Positions 23,025 through 36,424 of a stretch of DNA of 64,000 bases are shown one piece after another. The notes under the pieces were generated by a model. The model had not been told where the DNA came from. It worked only from the letters and a program-made list of their open reading frames with translations, and did not search any database. A program made the position numbers and the translations under genes. Position 1 is the stretch's first letter. Each line of letters begins with the position of its first letter. This DNA is from Paralichthys olivaceus (taxonomy: Eukaryota; Chordata; Actinopteri; Pleuronectiformes; Paralichthyidae): assembly GCF_024713975.1 (NCBI RefSeq), contig NC_091096.1, positions 7,698,001-7,762,000 of the forward strand, given 5' to 3'.

Positions 23025-26000
23025 TCAGTCAGTGCTGCCATAGTGGTTCAGGGGGCTTTCATGTAAAGTTGCGGGCGAGGATTCTTCCTCCTGTGACACG
23101 ACCGCATCCACCGGCTGTTCAAAGAAGTCAGACACACAAAAGACCTGCAGAGAAACAAGCAGGAAAATTACAAATCATCCTGTTCTCTTATCGCAACTGG
23201 CATCACTAAAGTGCATTAGTATGTTATAGTGCTTCTTTGTATAATATTTAAATACATTTTTACATTTACCTTTTTACTGAGTTATATATTTATTAGAGCC
23301 TGAATGATTTATCAATTGGCTGATAAAAAACAAGCCTTTCACATATATCAATGTGATTGATATATACTGTATATTTTACAGAATAAACAATGCAGAAAAG
23401 ATGTGTATTTACATTTACATTTTATTTCATAAATCAAGTTTTATATATTTGATTATATTTGTGTTTTTGGTTTATTTATAGTTATTTATGATAAAGTTTA
23501 TGGTTGAACAGTAAAATATCAAGACTCAATTAAATGTCTTAATCAAGGGTTTGATTACATCTTAAGAATCATAACCCCTTTTTTTCATATATATCCAGTT
23601 ATAGCCAATTAAATCTGAACTTGTTTACTCCTCATATCAGCATTAACATCAGCTCCCATAATCCATTCTGGTCTGGTTCTAATGTTTATCATTCTAGTAA
23701 CTGAAATGTGAAAAATGAAACACAAAACATCTGGAATGTTTTCATTTGATTTAAATGGTAAAAAAAAAAACATGAAACATTTTAAAGTCATTTAAAATTT
23801 TACATTTTAAACTTCAGATGATTTTTCTGACCTTAAAACAACAACTATCTTGACTTTTACTGCGTGGTCTTGCTTTTCCATGACCTAATAAATATCTTAC
23901 TGTGAAAACAGCCACTAAGCCTCCCTGCAGGAGGCCAGTGAACACATCGCTCCAGTGATGTTTGTAGTCAGACACTCGGGACAGACCCACATACACAGCA
24001 GTTGCAATCAGGAAGAATTGGATGGTGGGACGCAGGAGCCGCGCCCACTGTGACATCAGTCTGGCTTGAATGTAGAGCTGCAGATTTCAGAGGGACACAC
24101 AGAACTGTTATTATCCTACCTGAGCCAATATTTACAATATACATGTTGGGGAGCTAACGGCTTTGCTGAAAGGTTTAATGTAGTTTATCATTTGTTAACC
24201 TTTTTTTCCATCAGCTTATGAAACCAGGAGCAGAGAATACAGCAGATAGCAAATATATATATTACAGTTAAAATAGTTTGAGCATTAACTCATATGTAAG
24301 TAAAAGGAGTTCTTGAAGAAAATACAGAATGTACTTACTACGAGGAACAGCATGCAGTACATAGAGAAGGACGAGTGGCCGGAGTAGAAGGAGAGTCTGC
24401 AATAGAGATAATAAATCAGATCAGGCACAATCACTTTGCTCTGTTAACTATTCTAAACTCAAATTTTACACATCATGTTATATTTCACAGCATTACTGGA
24501 GAAATGACATGAAGCGATGTCATCAACTCATCTAGGCTTGATCTGCACATTTTACCTCCACAAAGGAAGTTATCTTTTCATTTTCATTTTCAAGTCGGAA
24601 ATGACTGAACTGATTTGCATGAAGCCTTTTCAGTTGACTAATCGTTTAAACTGGGAGCGGTTAGACAAGGTAGAGTCAGGGTCTAATGACACACATTGAT
24701 TTACACAGTTTTTACCTTTTCTCGTTGAAATGTTCATATTCTACATTTAAAACCTTCAACTGTGCTCAATGTGCGCAACATGTTTGCTTTTCAATAACTG
24801 GACCGAAGTATTCCTTTGAGTACCGCCAGCTTGACAATTAAATATCATATTTGTTATAATGGTTGAAGACTTGTATTAGTTCAACACTGTGTCCACAGAA
24901 GCTACGTGTACCACAAAGTAATGCAAGTAAGTCAATCGTTTTCAGACATGAACTCCAGAAAATACCCAGATAATTGGATCGAGAGTTTGTCTTTCAGGTA
25001 TAAAGTATAAATTCTGCTGCAGGAATCATGTTCACAGGAGATCGACACTGGCGTCTGCCTTTATCGTCATAAGCTCTTGAATCTCGTTGTCTTTCCATGA
25101 TGACACCTTTGCTGACGTCTTCTACGTGTATGACCTCTCTGTTTCATCCTGAGATATTTCTATTCTCTTTTGTTTTATCAGTTTTACATCAGCTGCATGT
25201 TAGAAAGGGAGTGGGATGTCATCAACAAGCCCACTCGCTCATGATGAATCCCCGGACAGTTTCCTGCTGTTTCCTGCTTGTTACTAGAGGTCTGGCTGGA
25301 AGAACCCTGGAGGATGTCCAGAGGAACTGATTCTGACATTTGCATTCTCATATACAGCCCCTACGGAACATTTCAAGAGAATTTCAGGAGTTCAATACAT
25401 GTCTTTAAACAGCTTTAGATAATCAGGCTCCTCCCAGTGACACTCAGATTGATGGAATCATTTTATGATTCTTTCAGAAGTGGCTCTTGATTAATCTCAT
25501 GTAATATATGTCAAACCATTACCTGGCCTCATCTACCAGAAACTTGTCTCCAGTGCAGGTGAAGTTCTCAACGTATCCTAGAGTTTTACAGTTAATACGA
25601 TCCCACTCTGGTTTGCATACAGCCAGGAAGTTTGGCCGCAGACGACCAATGGAGTACTTGGCGATGTCCGTCAGAGACTGGCTAGCAGCGGCTCCAAACA
25701 CGTAGCTCCCCACCGCTTTGTAGACGCACGCCACATATTTGGTCCCTAAGGACTGTTTCTTGACGCGAGACAAATAAACAGAAAGGCACTCGCCACAGAC
25801 AACCTGCAACAGAAAAGATATTTAATCCTTGAGGAATATTTTGAAAGTAAACAGTCGTGTCCAAATAAAGAAGTAGAACAGTGACTTACCACAATCAGTG
25901 TGAAGGGGATCATGACTCCTCCCAGCAGCTGGTAGGAGATGGTGTCCTCTTTGAGCGGGTACCTGATGGACTCATCGTTACAGAAGAACCCCCGTTTGAA

Positions 26001-27949
26001 AGGGTTGTGTTGTGGGGTCAGGATGAAAAACGGAAGTCCAACTGTTAAAATAAAGAAAGAGACAGACGATGACTATGACTGAACGTCTGGTTACACAAGC
26101 AGCGAATACGACACAATACTCTGATGACCGACTGTTATTGTTGCAGCATGCTTATGATTAAGTCACAGGAAACAGGACATGTTGAGATCGCACAGGGACT
26201 TAACCTCTTAAAAAAAGGCACGGCTGAGTTTTTTTCATTCGCGGCTCACGTGAGTTTCATTTAGCAACAGGTGAACTGATCTGTGTTTGAGAGCACAGAT
26301 GTTGCACAATAACTGAATCAGGCGCCCCAGGCCTTGAATTTCAGCATAGCAATATGACAAAAAAAACAAAAGTGAGGACATGATGGAGCCACACAACCTT
26401 TATTGGGCATGTTCATGTCATTCAGCGTAATGAACCTAAGTGAGTATGATCAGGGAGAATGATCTGCACGAGAATGGACATCAGAACACATCAAGCAAGC
26501 TCTGAGTTGCTATGGTAACACGTTATTCCTATCCTCTCACAATTTGTTCTAGATGCAGCTTCCCTGAAAATCACAAATCACAACCGAGATAAGAACCACG
26601 ACTGTCGGCTGCAGTCGGTAATGCCTTCCTGGGCGTTCTCCCAGGTCTGATTACTGGCATCTATGTTTTGGGGCAACATGAGTTAACACACCAGTCACAG
26701 GCCTTTGTTGAGGCCTGTTAGTTTAAACCCACTGCAGATCGAATTACACTGACTGCAGTCTTTTGAAAATCTGGACTAAAGCTGAGTGGGAATGACAACA
26801 GGGGACTGAGCTAATGTGATCATGGAGTTAATCTTTCAAAATACTATTTACTGCGACCAGGATGAGTCTGTGGCCCACCGGAAAATAAGTCAAAGATAAG
26901 TGCTACAAAAAAAGGTAGCGTAACGAGGATTTAGAGTGTAATAAAGGAATCGTATTCATTATTTCATTCTTTATTTCAGTTATTTTTGATTGTGTGCACT
27001 AGAGCCCAACCAGTATAGATTTCTGAAGGACAACAATGATTATGAAATATTTCGGATTATTAACAATGAACTTTATGTTGAATAACTATAAATCAAAATC
27101 AAACATTAATACAACCAAATATACAGGACTTAAACTAAAACATGTATATATGGGGCGAAGATATTTATAAGGATTTATATATTATGTCCGTGTGACCCCA
27201 TTAAATGAGATGAGGAAATTAAATTGTATATGACAAATTTTAATATCGCAACATGATAACAGACGACTACTGTAAAATCAAGAACTTAAGAACTAGAAAA
27301 TTGAATCGCGTAAACAAGTAACTGAAAACACACTCAGTTGGGAATAACTACTGACTGAAGTTCAGTGTTGACATAGTGTTTTGAGTATTATGTACACAAC
27401 GCAATGGACTACACTCTTGTTTTATATTGATACGACACTGTAAATAGAGGTTATTGCTGCAATCTCCAGAATAATATGAGAACATAGGTTTACTGTTTTT
27501 TATTGTGTATCTGGGATTCAAAGCTTTTTAAATGTGTTAACTTCAGTGTCCCTGCAGCAGAGTCGGACACATTTCACAGTCCTGCTGCAGCATGTGTCTG
27601 TGCTGTGATTACAGTCCAAACACTGAGCTATAAATAAAGCTTTGCTTGGAAAAAAAAAGAGAAACACACACAGGGTGGGACTTTGTTGCGTTTTTTTTCC
27701 ATCTTCCTGCCTGGTTCACTCAACCATGGCCTATTTCTGTGGCGTTCATGCAAATAAGTTTGAATGCATTTGCTTAAACAAATTCCTCACGAGTTAACTC
27801 CTTCTATTTGTGTTAGATAAATAAAGAAAGAGTGTGAAGCCCCTTCTAGGAATAAACAAGAGGGATTAACCAGGCAGGGGATTATACACACCGAGGATGA
27901 GGCATGTAACGTCCAGCAGGATGAGAGGGATCCCTGAGGCTTCAAACAT
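23025..27949 (-). CDS. plpp1: phospholipid phosphatase 1-like (PAP2 family)
   Basis: Integral membrane lipid phosphate phosphatase of the type that dephosphorylates lysophosphatidate, phosphatidate and sphingosine-1-phosphate at the cell surface. Six coding exons: 27892-27949, 25890-26041, 25523-25803, 24339-24396, 23901-24077, 23025-23144; phases close to 281 residues (human PLPP1 284). The start MFEASGIPLILLDVTCLIL is a first membrane segment. PAP2 motifs: C1 KYSIGRLRP (119-127), C2 SGHSS (169-173, catalytic His171) and C3 SRVSDYKHH (216-224, His223). RGFFCNDESIRYPLKEDTI and the ATLHESPLNHYGSTD tail are closer to PLPP1 than PLPP2 or PLPP3. The usual INCS glycosylation sequon is INCK here; NFT at 150-152 may replace it. 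A teleost-specific paralogue (such as the gene called ppap2d in zebrafish) is the main alternative. Confidence 0.9.
24530..24680. repeat. decayed 'CCTCC..AAGGA.GTTAT' dispersed repeat
   Basis: In a plpp1 intron. 'tacctccacaaaggaagtta' followed by 'tcttttcattttc' matches the start of a repeat family also seen at 32500-32690 (opposite strand) and 36425-36690. The copy is diverged. Confidence 0.4.
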
Positions 27950-27954
27950 GTTGC

Positions 27955-28130
27955 GTCCTCCTCTTCTTCCTCCTCCTCCTCTTCCTCTGGTGTCTGTCTT
28001 GGTAAAAAATAAAAAAGTCCGGTCCTCTGGGTCCAGGCGCTCCGGACTGTCCCGGCTGTTTTCAGGCGAGACGAGACGCAGCTTTTCTGCCGCACATGTC
28101 TCACTATTCCAGCAGGGAAATTCAAAACAC
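27955..28130 (-). other. plpp1: plpp1 5' UTR with GAG-rich tract
   Basis: Directly upstream of the plpp1 start codon, minus-strand sequence is rich in GAGGAG (plus-strand CTCCTC/CTTCCTC at about 27957-27990). It is probably transcribed leader. The transcription start is not defined by any clear core element. Confidence 0.35.
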
Positions 28131-30480
28131 CAGAATCATTGTCCTACCAGGGGGACAGGAATGTGTCCCAGAAATTACAGCTACCAGGAAAAAACTAAAG
28201 ACTAAAGCTCTAGATCTACTCTAACACCAGCACACAGAGCCTCTCACCCTTCTGTCTGCGCACACACCATCATAATAACACTGGGCTCATCCTCCTGTCC
28301 TGTCCTCACAAGAGACATGTCCTCTGCCTCTGAGCCCCTCCACTGAGTCATCACGCATTCACGTTAGGCTCGGAAAAACCAGTGTTGCAGGGGAAGCAGC
28401 TGGGTGAAGGTCAATCAGAAGCAACACCAACATTAGTTTGGTGAAAAGGTTTCGTTTGTATGTTTGCTGTAGCCTTTATGTATATTATCAATTATTTATT
28501 ATCAATGATCTATTTTCATTAAAGCACCTTTCATACTCAATGTCCTGTAAAAACAACACAGAATCCAAATTCAAAGGAAACTATTTAAAATCTTAAAGCA
28601 CAGTATTTTCAAATATAAAACAAACTTGTAAAGTTATTCTAAAGTGAGATAATCCTTAATAAAGCAATCAAGGAACTTATATATACAGTGTAAACAGTAA
28701 TTCACATATAAGACGTTGAAATTGTAAAAGTTTGATGCTGGTGCACCTGGAACAGAAAAGTATGAGGATTGTATCTAAGGGCGAATGTTGTATTTCCCAT
28801 TAGACGGATAAAGTATAATAAAGTATAGAATAAATATTAAAAAATGTATTAGTTTACTGTGAGACACATACAATGAACCGAGTCTGCCTTTTGTGGTTGA
28901 ATGAAATTGTAGATCTGTTTTAGTCAAATAGGCTAAAATATATTATTGACCTGCTTTATTCATCTCTTGCACCAGGCAAAATGTTGCTATGGCATTTATT
29001 TGGATTTTAATGAACATTGTTAGTAGAGTAGAATGTATATAATAAATACTTTCTGTTTCTAACATGTTGCACAGCTATGAGCAGTGGTTCCATTGACTAC
29101 TGATTATATAATACTTTCTGCTGTCTAGTACAGTCCGTGACCACAGTCATCCTAACCGGAGTACAATCCTGTTTGCCAAGTAAGCACAGTCATGGCTGCA
29201 AAATCTTTCCCTGAAAAAGTCTTGTTTGAATTTCCGAGGTGTATTAGAACGCACCATGGGATAGGAAGTGGTAATGAGAGTTTCCTGACTAATCACGTGG
29301 CTGCTTTGAGGCTACGACACCCGTCTGCTGATGCAGAGCTGCTCCTCCCCACCTGAGCGTCTGCAGCAATGACTGTAATGAGGTTACTTCTGCATCACTA
29401 CTAATAGAAGAGACTCCACTGTCCCCTCTTCAATGCACCAGACAGACCACATGCAGCTGATAGAAGAAGTCACCTTCTGTGTGGTCTGTAATATGAAAAC
29501 AGTCCCATTCACTTTTTAATACAAGGCTTTGGTGTGAATAATAATTTTAAATAAATCTCTGCTGAAAGTAATAACAGCATGTTTAAGTTAAATGTACAAC
29601 AAATGCAATGCATATAGTACAGTAGTTATATCACAATGGAAAAATATTCAGTTATAAGTAAGTAATTGTATAAGCAGTGTATTGGTTCAAAGTTTATTTT
29701 ACATTCAGATTCTCTTACACCCTGTAACTTTAAACTGTAAGTTGAGTTAGCGTTCCAGTGGAAGCTCAGTATTCACGTCAGATAATGTTTTGACCTCACC
29801 TGTCGAAACGCTACGTTCACTAAAGCAAAGAGTGGGATAGTTTGTAAGATCCCTGTATCTGTGTGTTTTATGTGTGAAACCTTAATCAGCAATGAAAATA
29901 ATTACATTTATAAAAATGGATATATCTTGCAGGCTAAAAGTTTGGGATTGAAAAGAAGCTAATTGAAACCTCAGTAAATTCTAGAACTTGAGGGTAATTT
30001 AATTCAGTGGAGAGGCTCCATCAAGGTGCTTCCCCACTTTAAGTCCACTGACTATCAGGGTGTGTGTTTAAAGAGGTGAAATTCAATTGTCTATTGATTT
30101 CTAACTTGTTGTTTGGTTGAAGGTGTTGGAGAAACTGTTTTCTATGGACCCCTGTGACAAAGGAGGGAGGGAGAGTGAAGTCAACGTGTGGCTCCTACAA
30201 TGAGTGTGTTTGTGTGTGTGGGGGGGGTGCGGGGGTTCTGATGAAACCAAAGTTGTATTTTGCATTCTGCAAAAACTAAAAGGGCAAGAAGGAAAAGATG
30301 GTGATGAAACTTAGATGTCACATGTTTGCATTTTTTATTCTTACCAATAAGAAAAGATGTTCATGTTCTTAGTAATGTTATTTAAAGTCAAATCCTTCCT
30401 GGAAACGAATGGGTTTAACCCGTCAGTGGTTAAGAGAACATAAAGGAGACAAATGGATCCCACTGTCCATACTTTTATTC
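28131..30480. other. intergenic, no gene seen
   Basis: 2.3-kb AT-rich spacer upstream of plpp1 and downstream of csgalnact1. No ORF with domain-like composition and no recognised repeat or RNA gene. A short TG/G-rich tract lies at about 30205-30235. Confidence 0.45.
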
Positions 30481-30508
30481 ATACAAATAAAATGAAATCA
30501 AACACACT

Positions 30509-30514
30509 TTATTG
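30509..30514 (-). promoter_or_regulatory. csgalnact1: candidate polyadenylation signal of csgalnact1
   Basis: TTTATT on plus gives AATAAA on minus, about 200 bp beyond the stop codon. A second TTTATT at about 30473 could be an alternative. The 3' UTR is therefore short. Confidence 0.5.
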
Positions 30515-30670
30515 TGATGTCAAGTCACTGAACCTTTTTGTTCTCACTGATATAAATAATTAGAACAAATCTCTGACCTCTTCCTGTTCCCTGTCATGAT
30601 TACATAAATTATCATGAAAACCATGACATACATGTAAATCATCACAATCTCTGAGTCAGTCCTCATTGTC

Positions 30671-30710
30671 CTCCTCGTTGTGCTCCTCGTTGTGCTCCTC
30701 GTTGTGCTCC
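30671..30710. repeat. 12-bp tandem repeat in csgalnact1 3' UTR
   Basis: About three copies of the unit tcctcgttgtgc begin immediately after the csgalnact1 stop codon. In another frame they would encode an STTR repeat, but the annotated stop lies before them. Confidence 0.8.
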
Positions 30711-33700
30711 TCACTTCTGCTGCTTCTTGGAGTTCAGATGAGCATCTATCTCTGATTTGAAGAAGAGCTCCCCCAGCTGGCTGTGCGAGGCTTCGCTCAT
30801 GGCTTTGGTCTGCATGCACATCTTGTACTTGTCAGGAGGAAGCTCGTCCGCACAGTTCTTCTCATGCCACAGATGGAAAAGGCCTCGAGACGGAGAGCGA
30901 ATCACCATCAGCTTACTGTGGAGGTACTTCCTGTACAGGTGCACGTCCTCCAACCCCCAACCTTTAATGTTACGGTCAAAGCCGCCTGTCATGAAAAGTT
31001 CAGACACATGAAGAAATGGTTTCATTGTGACCCGAGTTATGTTTGGTAAGTGACTGAAATTTTTGAGTTTGTCTCAAATGATGTATGAACAAGTCAAAGG
31101 TCAGGGTTGTAATGATCGCCCTGGTGGCTGGCTGCAGTATAGGTCAGTAACCCCACCTCCTCCGTGTTAGCAGATGGGACACAGGCCCAATTAAAAGTCA
31201 AACACGTGTCAAATACAATTTTCTTGCTTGTAGTTTCTGTAATTTTAGGAGTTCGCTTGTCAGTTTGGTTTTAATCAGGTATTTGATGCTCCAGAAATGG
31301 GCTGAAAATGTTATCAGTGCAAGATGGCAGCGTTTTGGCTTCACTTGTGGAAAGCAGGAGGAAGTGGATACGGTCGTGGAATTTTTATATAAAAATTCAC
31401 AAAATCATGTACTTTTATGCCTTTGTACAATTTGGAATAAACAGATATCAGTAATGTGTAATCATGTTAAGTCTTGCAAATGATGAAATAGGGAAAGTCA
31501 TTTCACGACAAAAGCTTTTACCAGAATCAGAATCAGAATCAGGAAAGCTTTTATTGCCAAGTAAGTTTGCACATACATGGAATTTGTTTTGATGTTGTTG
31601 GTGCATGTCAGGCATCTCTACTTACCTATGTTGATGAAATCAGACCTGTACTGACATGTCATGCCAAACCCAAAGTCTCTCCAGAATCCTGTTTCCTTCC
31701 TTATCACCTAAGAGAGAAAGAGAATATGGAAATCAGTCTCTTACTTTGTGAAATCATTTTGATCTCACTCATTCAAGTGAATTTAGCTGTTGATATATTT
31801 ATACTTTGTACCCACCAGCTGCTGTTGAATAGAGGGGAGAAGTGTGTGATTGCTGTAGATGATAGATGGGTTGTACTGACTGAAGAGAACTGGGTAATAC
31901 ACTTTCTTACCTAAAGACAAAAAAGAAAACACACTTTCTGTTTTAAACACCTACTGTCAAGATATTTTTTCTCTCTCCTTCTTTCCAACCAGTAAAAAAA
32001 TAATCAGTGTTTGATGCATTTTTCATCAAACGGCATTTTTCAGCAGCAGAGGTTTGATTGGAGTGAGAAGAAAGAGAAGTGGGTATTGTCAGTATGAGCA
32101 GTGATAAGTCACAGGTCTGAACAAAGAAAATGGAAGATTAACTTTAACCCCAGTGACTCAAATTACAGAAATGGGCATAATGACTGGTAGATAAACATTT
32201 CAACTTAAAGATCCAGGCAGGTCCTCATACCAGTCTTTCAGATTTTTTTCCTGTTTATTATTCTTCTCCACTTTATTCCTGGTCCTATGAGGAATTTAGT
32301 AATTAACGCTGTCAGTTACAGGTCTTTGTTTGTGCAACAGGTGTCTCACCTTTCCGTAAATATTTTGGAAAGAACAGAATGGCACTTAGTATAGACCGCT
32401 TTCCTCCGTCAAGCCCCAACAGTTGTTTTATTAACCCACATTTTAATTCACTCAATCCAGATTCTTATCAGCACCAAATTGCACACTCATTGGTATCAAT
32501 GATATCCTTAATGTGCCTCATTAGTTTTCATTAAGATCCAAATATGTTGAAAAAACTCTCCTCCCTGACTCATGCTGCATCCTTCCAACAAGTTCTGTGG
32601 TGATCCGTCCAGTAGTTTTTGTGTAATCCTGCTGACTAACAAAGAAATGCAGATGAAAACATAAACTCCTTGGAAGAGGTAATTACCCAGAGTATGTTAT
32701 CAGAGAATATTGTCATGGGCACAGACAGGAAGAAGTCTCTTCAACTCTCCTGTAGGACCACTAAAGTGTTTGTGCTCATTTGTTGTATCTGTGTGTTTAA
32801 GAAACTGCTGGTTTTAATAAAGCACATGTTAATGTCTCACACTGCTCAAAGTGAGTTGTTTCCGTCTCTCACCAGGCTCTGCCTTGAGACGACAGGACGT
32901 TAAGAAGTCAGCTGTGAAGTGGATGTCAACATCACAGAAGAAGAGCAAGACATTCTGACTCCGCCTCCAGGCCCTGGCGCCCACGTCCAAGCCTCGACCA
33001 CGAGAAAACTCCTCGTTCAGCTGGATGAGAGTGAAGCTCCTGAACCGAGTCTCTCTGAGGGACAGAAGAAGAAGAGGTGGAATAATCTCTGTGTGTGACT
33101 TGACAGGTTTTATGGAACTTCATGGACAAAATATCTGCTGTGCAGCACAGACACACTGTAAAACTAAATCCTAGAAGAGTTGAGAAGAGGACACACATTT
33201 GTGTCTGGCAGTAATCTGTCTCCACTCTTTCACATGATATTAATTGTCTCATCAGTTTGTGCCATCACATGTTATTATCATGAGAAAGGTCACATGACTT
33301 TGATTTAATGACTCTGAAGACAAACACTTTTTAAAAAGGTTTAGAATCACACCAGGGACCTGTCCCAGATCACAGGGCGGCACTGCAGGTTCACGTTGTT
33401 TCAGGGTAGCGTTCGTAAAATAAAAGACGTTACCTGGTGGTCTGGTCCAGCACAGCTTTCACTTGGTCTATCTGATCCCGACCAAAGTAGACGACAGTGA
33501 GATGGACCCGTCCGTCCTGCTTGATGCAAACTTCTCTGAACCAACAACACACAAGGGACATGTTAGAATCCACCTCTATGTGACCTCATCCAGCCATAGC
33601 CACACGTTTATCTGTGCAGCATCTTTACCAACAAGGGAAGTCAAAGTCATTTACCTTTCCCAAAAGAGGCATGAAGAAACGCAATGTGACAAAAAAACAC

Positions 33701-36059
33701 ATTTTAATTAAAAATTGAACAAAACAACAGATAATGGAGATTTAAATGGTCCCAAGCTAAACTTCCTGAAATGCATTGGCTTATAAAAAAAAGTATTAAG
33801 CCCTGATTTAAAAGAACGAGAAATTGTATCGTGGTTTAGTTGAATGCTGCCTTTTGATGCATAGTTTGGACCCTGGGAACCGTTGGTGGCTCTGTGCCTG
33901 ACCACCTGAGTGATGTGTTTGGTTCATAACAGAGAGGCAGATCAGAAATGTACTTTACCCATTAAATAATCCAGAAGTCTTCATTAACCAGAAGCTCTGT
34001 CGTCCTCTACAAAAGGTTGAGATTGTAAATAAAGTGCATAGAGGATTCATTTTTCACAGTTTGCTGAGTCTCTCATCTCCTCTTCTGTCTGATTATTGAG
34101 TTCCACTGATTAACACCTCATCTTTCAGTGAGCTGAGCGTATTAAACAGACAACTCAAGTCTTCAAAGATAAGTAGAGCAATTCGATTCACGTCCGTAAA
34201 CCTTTAAATTTAAAAGTTTCTGCTTTTCTGTAAAGTGGCTCTAGATTAAGATGAGGTTTCCCTCACAGGTTCTGCAGTGAACAGGGGAGCAAGTGTTCAT
34301 TCGTTACCTGAAGTTGTTGATGAACTGCCTGAATGCGTCCGGCCTCTTGGACAGAGGAACGATGATGTTGATGATGATGCTCCGAGTGTCCACACTCTCG
34401 CTCTTCACCTTCATCACGGGGCCGAATGGTCTGAAGAGCACGAGCTGCGTGAACTCCTGCGGCCCGTCGCCTTTAAACATCAGCTCATAGACGGTTCCTC
34501 TGTCCCGCTCTGTACGAGTCAGCCCTGTGACAAGAGGAGGAGAAGGATTCCATCAGTTTTATTAATCAAATTCTTAATTCATTATTAATTCAAACCTGTA
34601 TCTTATTTACAGACGGTCCTTATTTTATGTTGATGTGGTGATCATTTAAAACCACCTCTGAGTAGAGTTGAAAACTGAAATCACTACTTTAAGATTTGGT
34701 TTGATTTAAATCACTGTCACAGAATATGAGTGAGACTAAATTCTTGATTGTTGGGAATCAAACAACAAAGAAAACTTTGTAAAATGAAGCTGGAAGTTTC
34801 AAAATTGGGTAAAATGAAGGATTTTCTCCAGCTTGATTATAAACTGTATACTGTTCCAAATATAACTTATGGGTAAGAGGTATTAATATTAATGTGTGCC
34901 CTGCAGTCTGTTCTGCAGTTGTTGCTGCATCAGTATCAGAACCTTCTCTGTACTGAAACTGATGCAAAGCCAATGTCTCTGGATTAGTATCTAGTATATA
35001 TAATAATTTCTTTCATGGTGAATTAATCATTAAACTAAATTAAAAATGTGCAGAGCGCTTCTCTACACTCAGCTCATAGCACTTTACAGCTCAAGGATCT
35101 TTCACTGACTCATACACCCCTGAGCAAAAACCATACTGATAAGTGGATACTGATCAGCCGTCCACCATGTAAAAAACACCAATAAGATCAACGTGTGAAT
35201 AAGTAGATGTTTCTCACCCTCTATGAAGTCTGAGGGGGAGTACGTGCGTTTGCGCCTGGTGTTGTCCGTGTGCTGCTGAGGTCCGTTCAGGACGTGCAGA
35301 GCCGTCTCCACGGTGCCTATCAGCTCGTCCCTGCGGTCTCTCCTCACAGGCCTCTCCTCAGGGTGCCTGGTCAGCCCCGTCTCCAGCTGGTACACCCTGG
35401 GAGATGCAACAAAAACCCCACACACACAGTAAGTCTGACAGCTCCACTGTTGCTGTCCTTAACGGTGGACGACTGGCCCCCTCACCTGTGCAGAGTTAAA
35501 GTGTCAAACGGAATCACTGCGTATTCGCTGGACAGCTTCGTACCGGAGTTGACCTCCGCCTGGTTCAGCTGGGAGCGGAAGAACTCCTGCAGGACATGAT
35601 TTATCAATTACTACTACACCTGTAATGTCACATTTCATCTCATCCGTCAACTCTGTGTTTCTCTTGCATCTCTCCACCTGTATCGTGTTCTCCTACCTTC
35701 AGGTCAGACTGTGTCGGGGTTTTGTGCAGACTCTCCAGACCCTGGGGCAGAATCCCTTTGGTTTTGGCTTTATCCAGGGACTCCTGCAGCTGCTGCGTCC
35801 TCTCCTGCAGAGCCTCCTTCAGCTGGGCTATCTGCTTTGTCAGGCTGTTGATGTAGTGTCTGTGAGAGTCCTCTCTCTCCTGCAACAAGGCCATGTATCC
35901 CTCCTTGCTGGTCGCCCCTCCAGACCACAGCAAAGACTGCTGGCTGCGGCGAGACGCAGGTTTACAGGCCAGGAGGTAGAACAGCGACAGACAGCAGCAT
36001 AGACCTGCCACGATGAGGCCAATGCGGGCCGTCAGGGCCAGCAGCCACCGTTTAAACAT
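30711..36059 (-). CDS. csgalnact1: chondroitin sulfate N-acetylgalactosaminyltransferase 1
   Basis: Golgi type II enzyme that adds GalNAc to start and extend chondroitin chains on the proteoglycan linker. Nine coding exons: 35697-36059, 35486-35586, 35218-35396, 34308-34524, 33434-33535, 32873-33054, 31816-31910, 31626-31707, 30711-30985; phases close to 531 residues (human 532). A signal anchor spans about residues 10-32, then a stem with predicted coiled coil (about 55-95). The [22 protein letters not shown] block is typical. The metal-binding DVD is at 362-364 in FFCDVDIHF. The acidic motif is GWGLED (449-454), where human CSGALNACT1 and 2 have GWGGED; Leu452 is the change, although chondroitin synthases also carry WGLED. 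The C-terminus has [14 protein letters not shown] and [14 protein letters not shown]. Paralogue suffix a/b not decided. Confidence 0.95.
31520..31612. mobile_element. 'AGAATCAGAATC..TTTATTG' dispersed repeat fragment
   Basis: In a csgalnact1 intron. Three copies of AGAATC are followed by 'aaagcttttattgccaagta' and 'gtttgcacatacatggaatt', a combination very common in teleost genomes as the end of an interspersed element. Only the terminal part is present here. Confidence 0.6.
32500..32690 (-). repeat. reverse copy of 'CCTCC.CCAAGGAG' dispersed repeat
   Basis: Read on the minus strand it contains 'cctcttccaaggagtttatg', 'agcaggattacacaaaaact' and 'ggacggatcaccaca'. This is the same family as 36425-36690 on the plus strand. 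It sits in a csgalnact1 intron. Confidence 0.5.
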
Positions 36060-36424
36060 GGTGGGTTGTCTTTTGAATAGTTTTTAAACACTTGGGGCTT
36101 ATAAGATCATGGCTGTGCTTCTGTCATGTGGACATGCACCCACAAAAAGATGAGCAACCCACATCTCAGACACTATACATTAAAAAATATGGTTTTTAAA
36201 AAAGACGTCCTCTTGTTTTCTCATGTCGTCCTCATCGGTCACATCCACAGGCAGCATCTTCACTGGGTTTTAGGACGTGTATTTCTTTTGCACCAATGTT
36301 TTTGCGTCACTTTAAGTGTAAAGATCATCACCAGAGTGTTGAAACTCCCTATAATGACAGAAATATACATTTTAAAGAAGTGGTTCTCAACATGTTTGGC
36401 TACTTGAAGGATACTTTTGAGCCT
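36060..36424. other. intron/5' UTR sequence upstream of csgalnact1 start
   Basis: Holds the splice acceptor of the csgalnact1 first coding exon if an upstream leader exon is used (AG just upstream of 36068, weak pyrimidine tract). No gene is seen. Confidence 0.3.

Noticed and set aside
23025-27949. Call of PLPP2 or PLPP3 for the phosphatase
   Set aside because: The N-terminus, CNDESI.YP.KEDTI block, SGHSSFSMYCMLF and TLHE.P..NHY tail fit PLPP1 best. PLPP3's long N-terminus and PLPP2's tail are absent.
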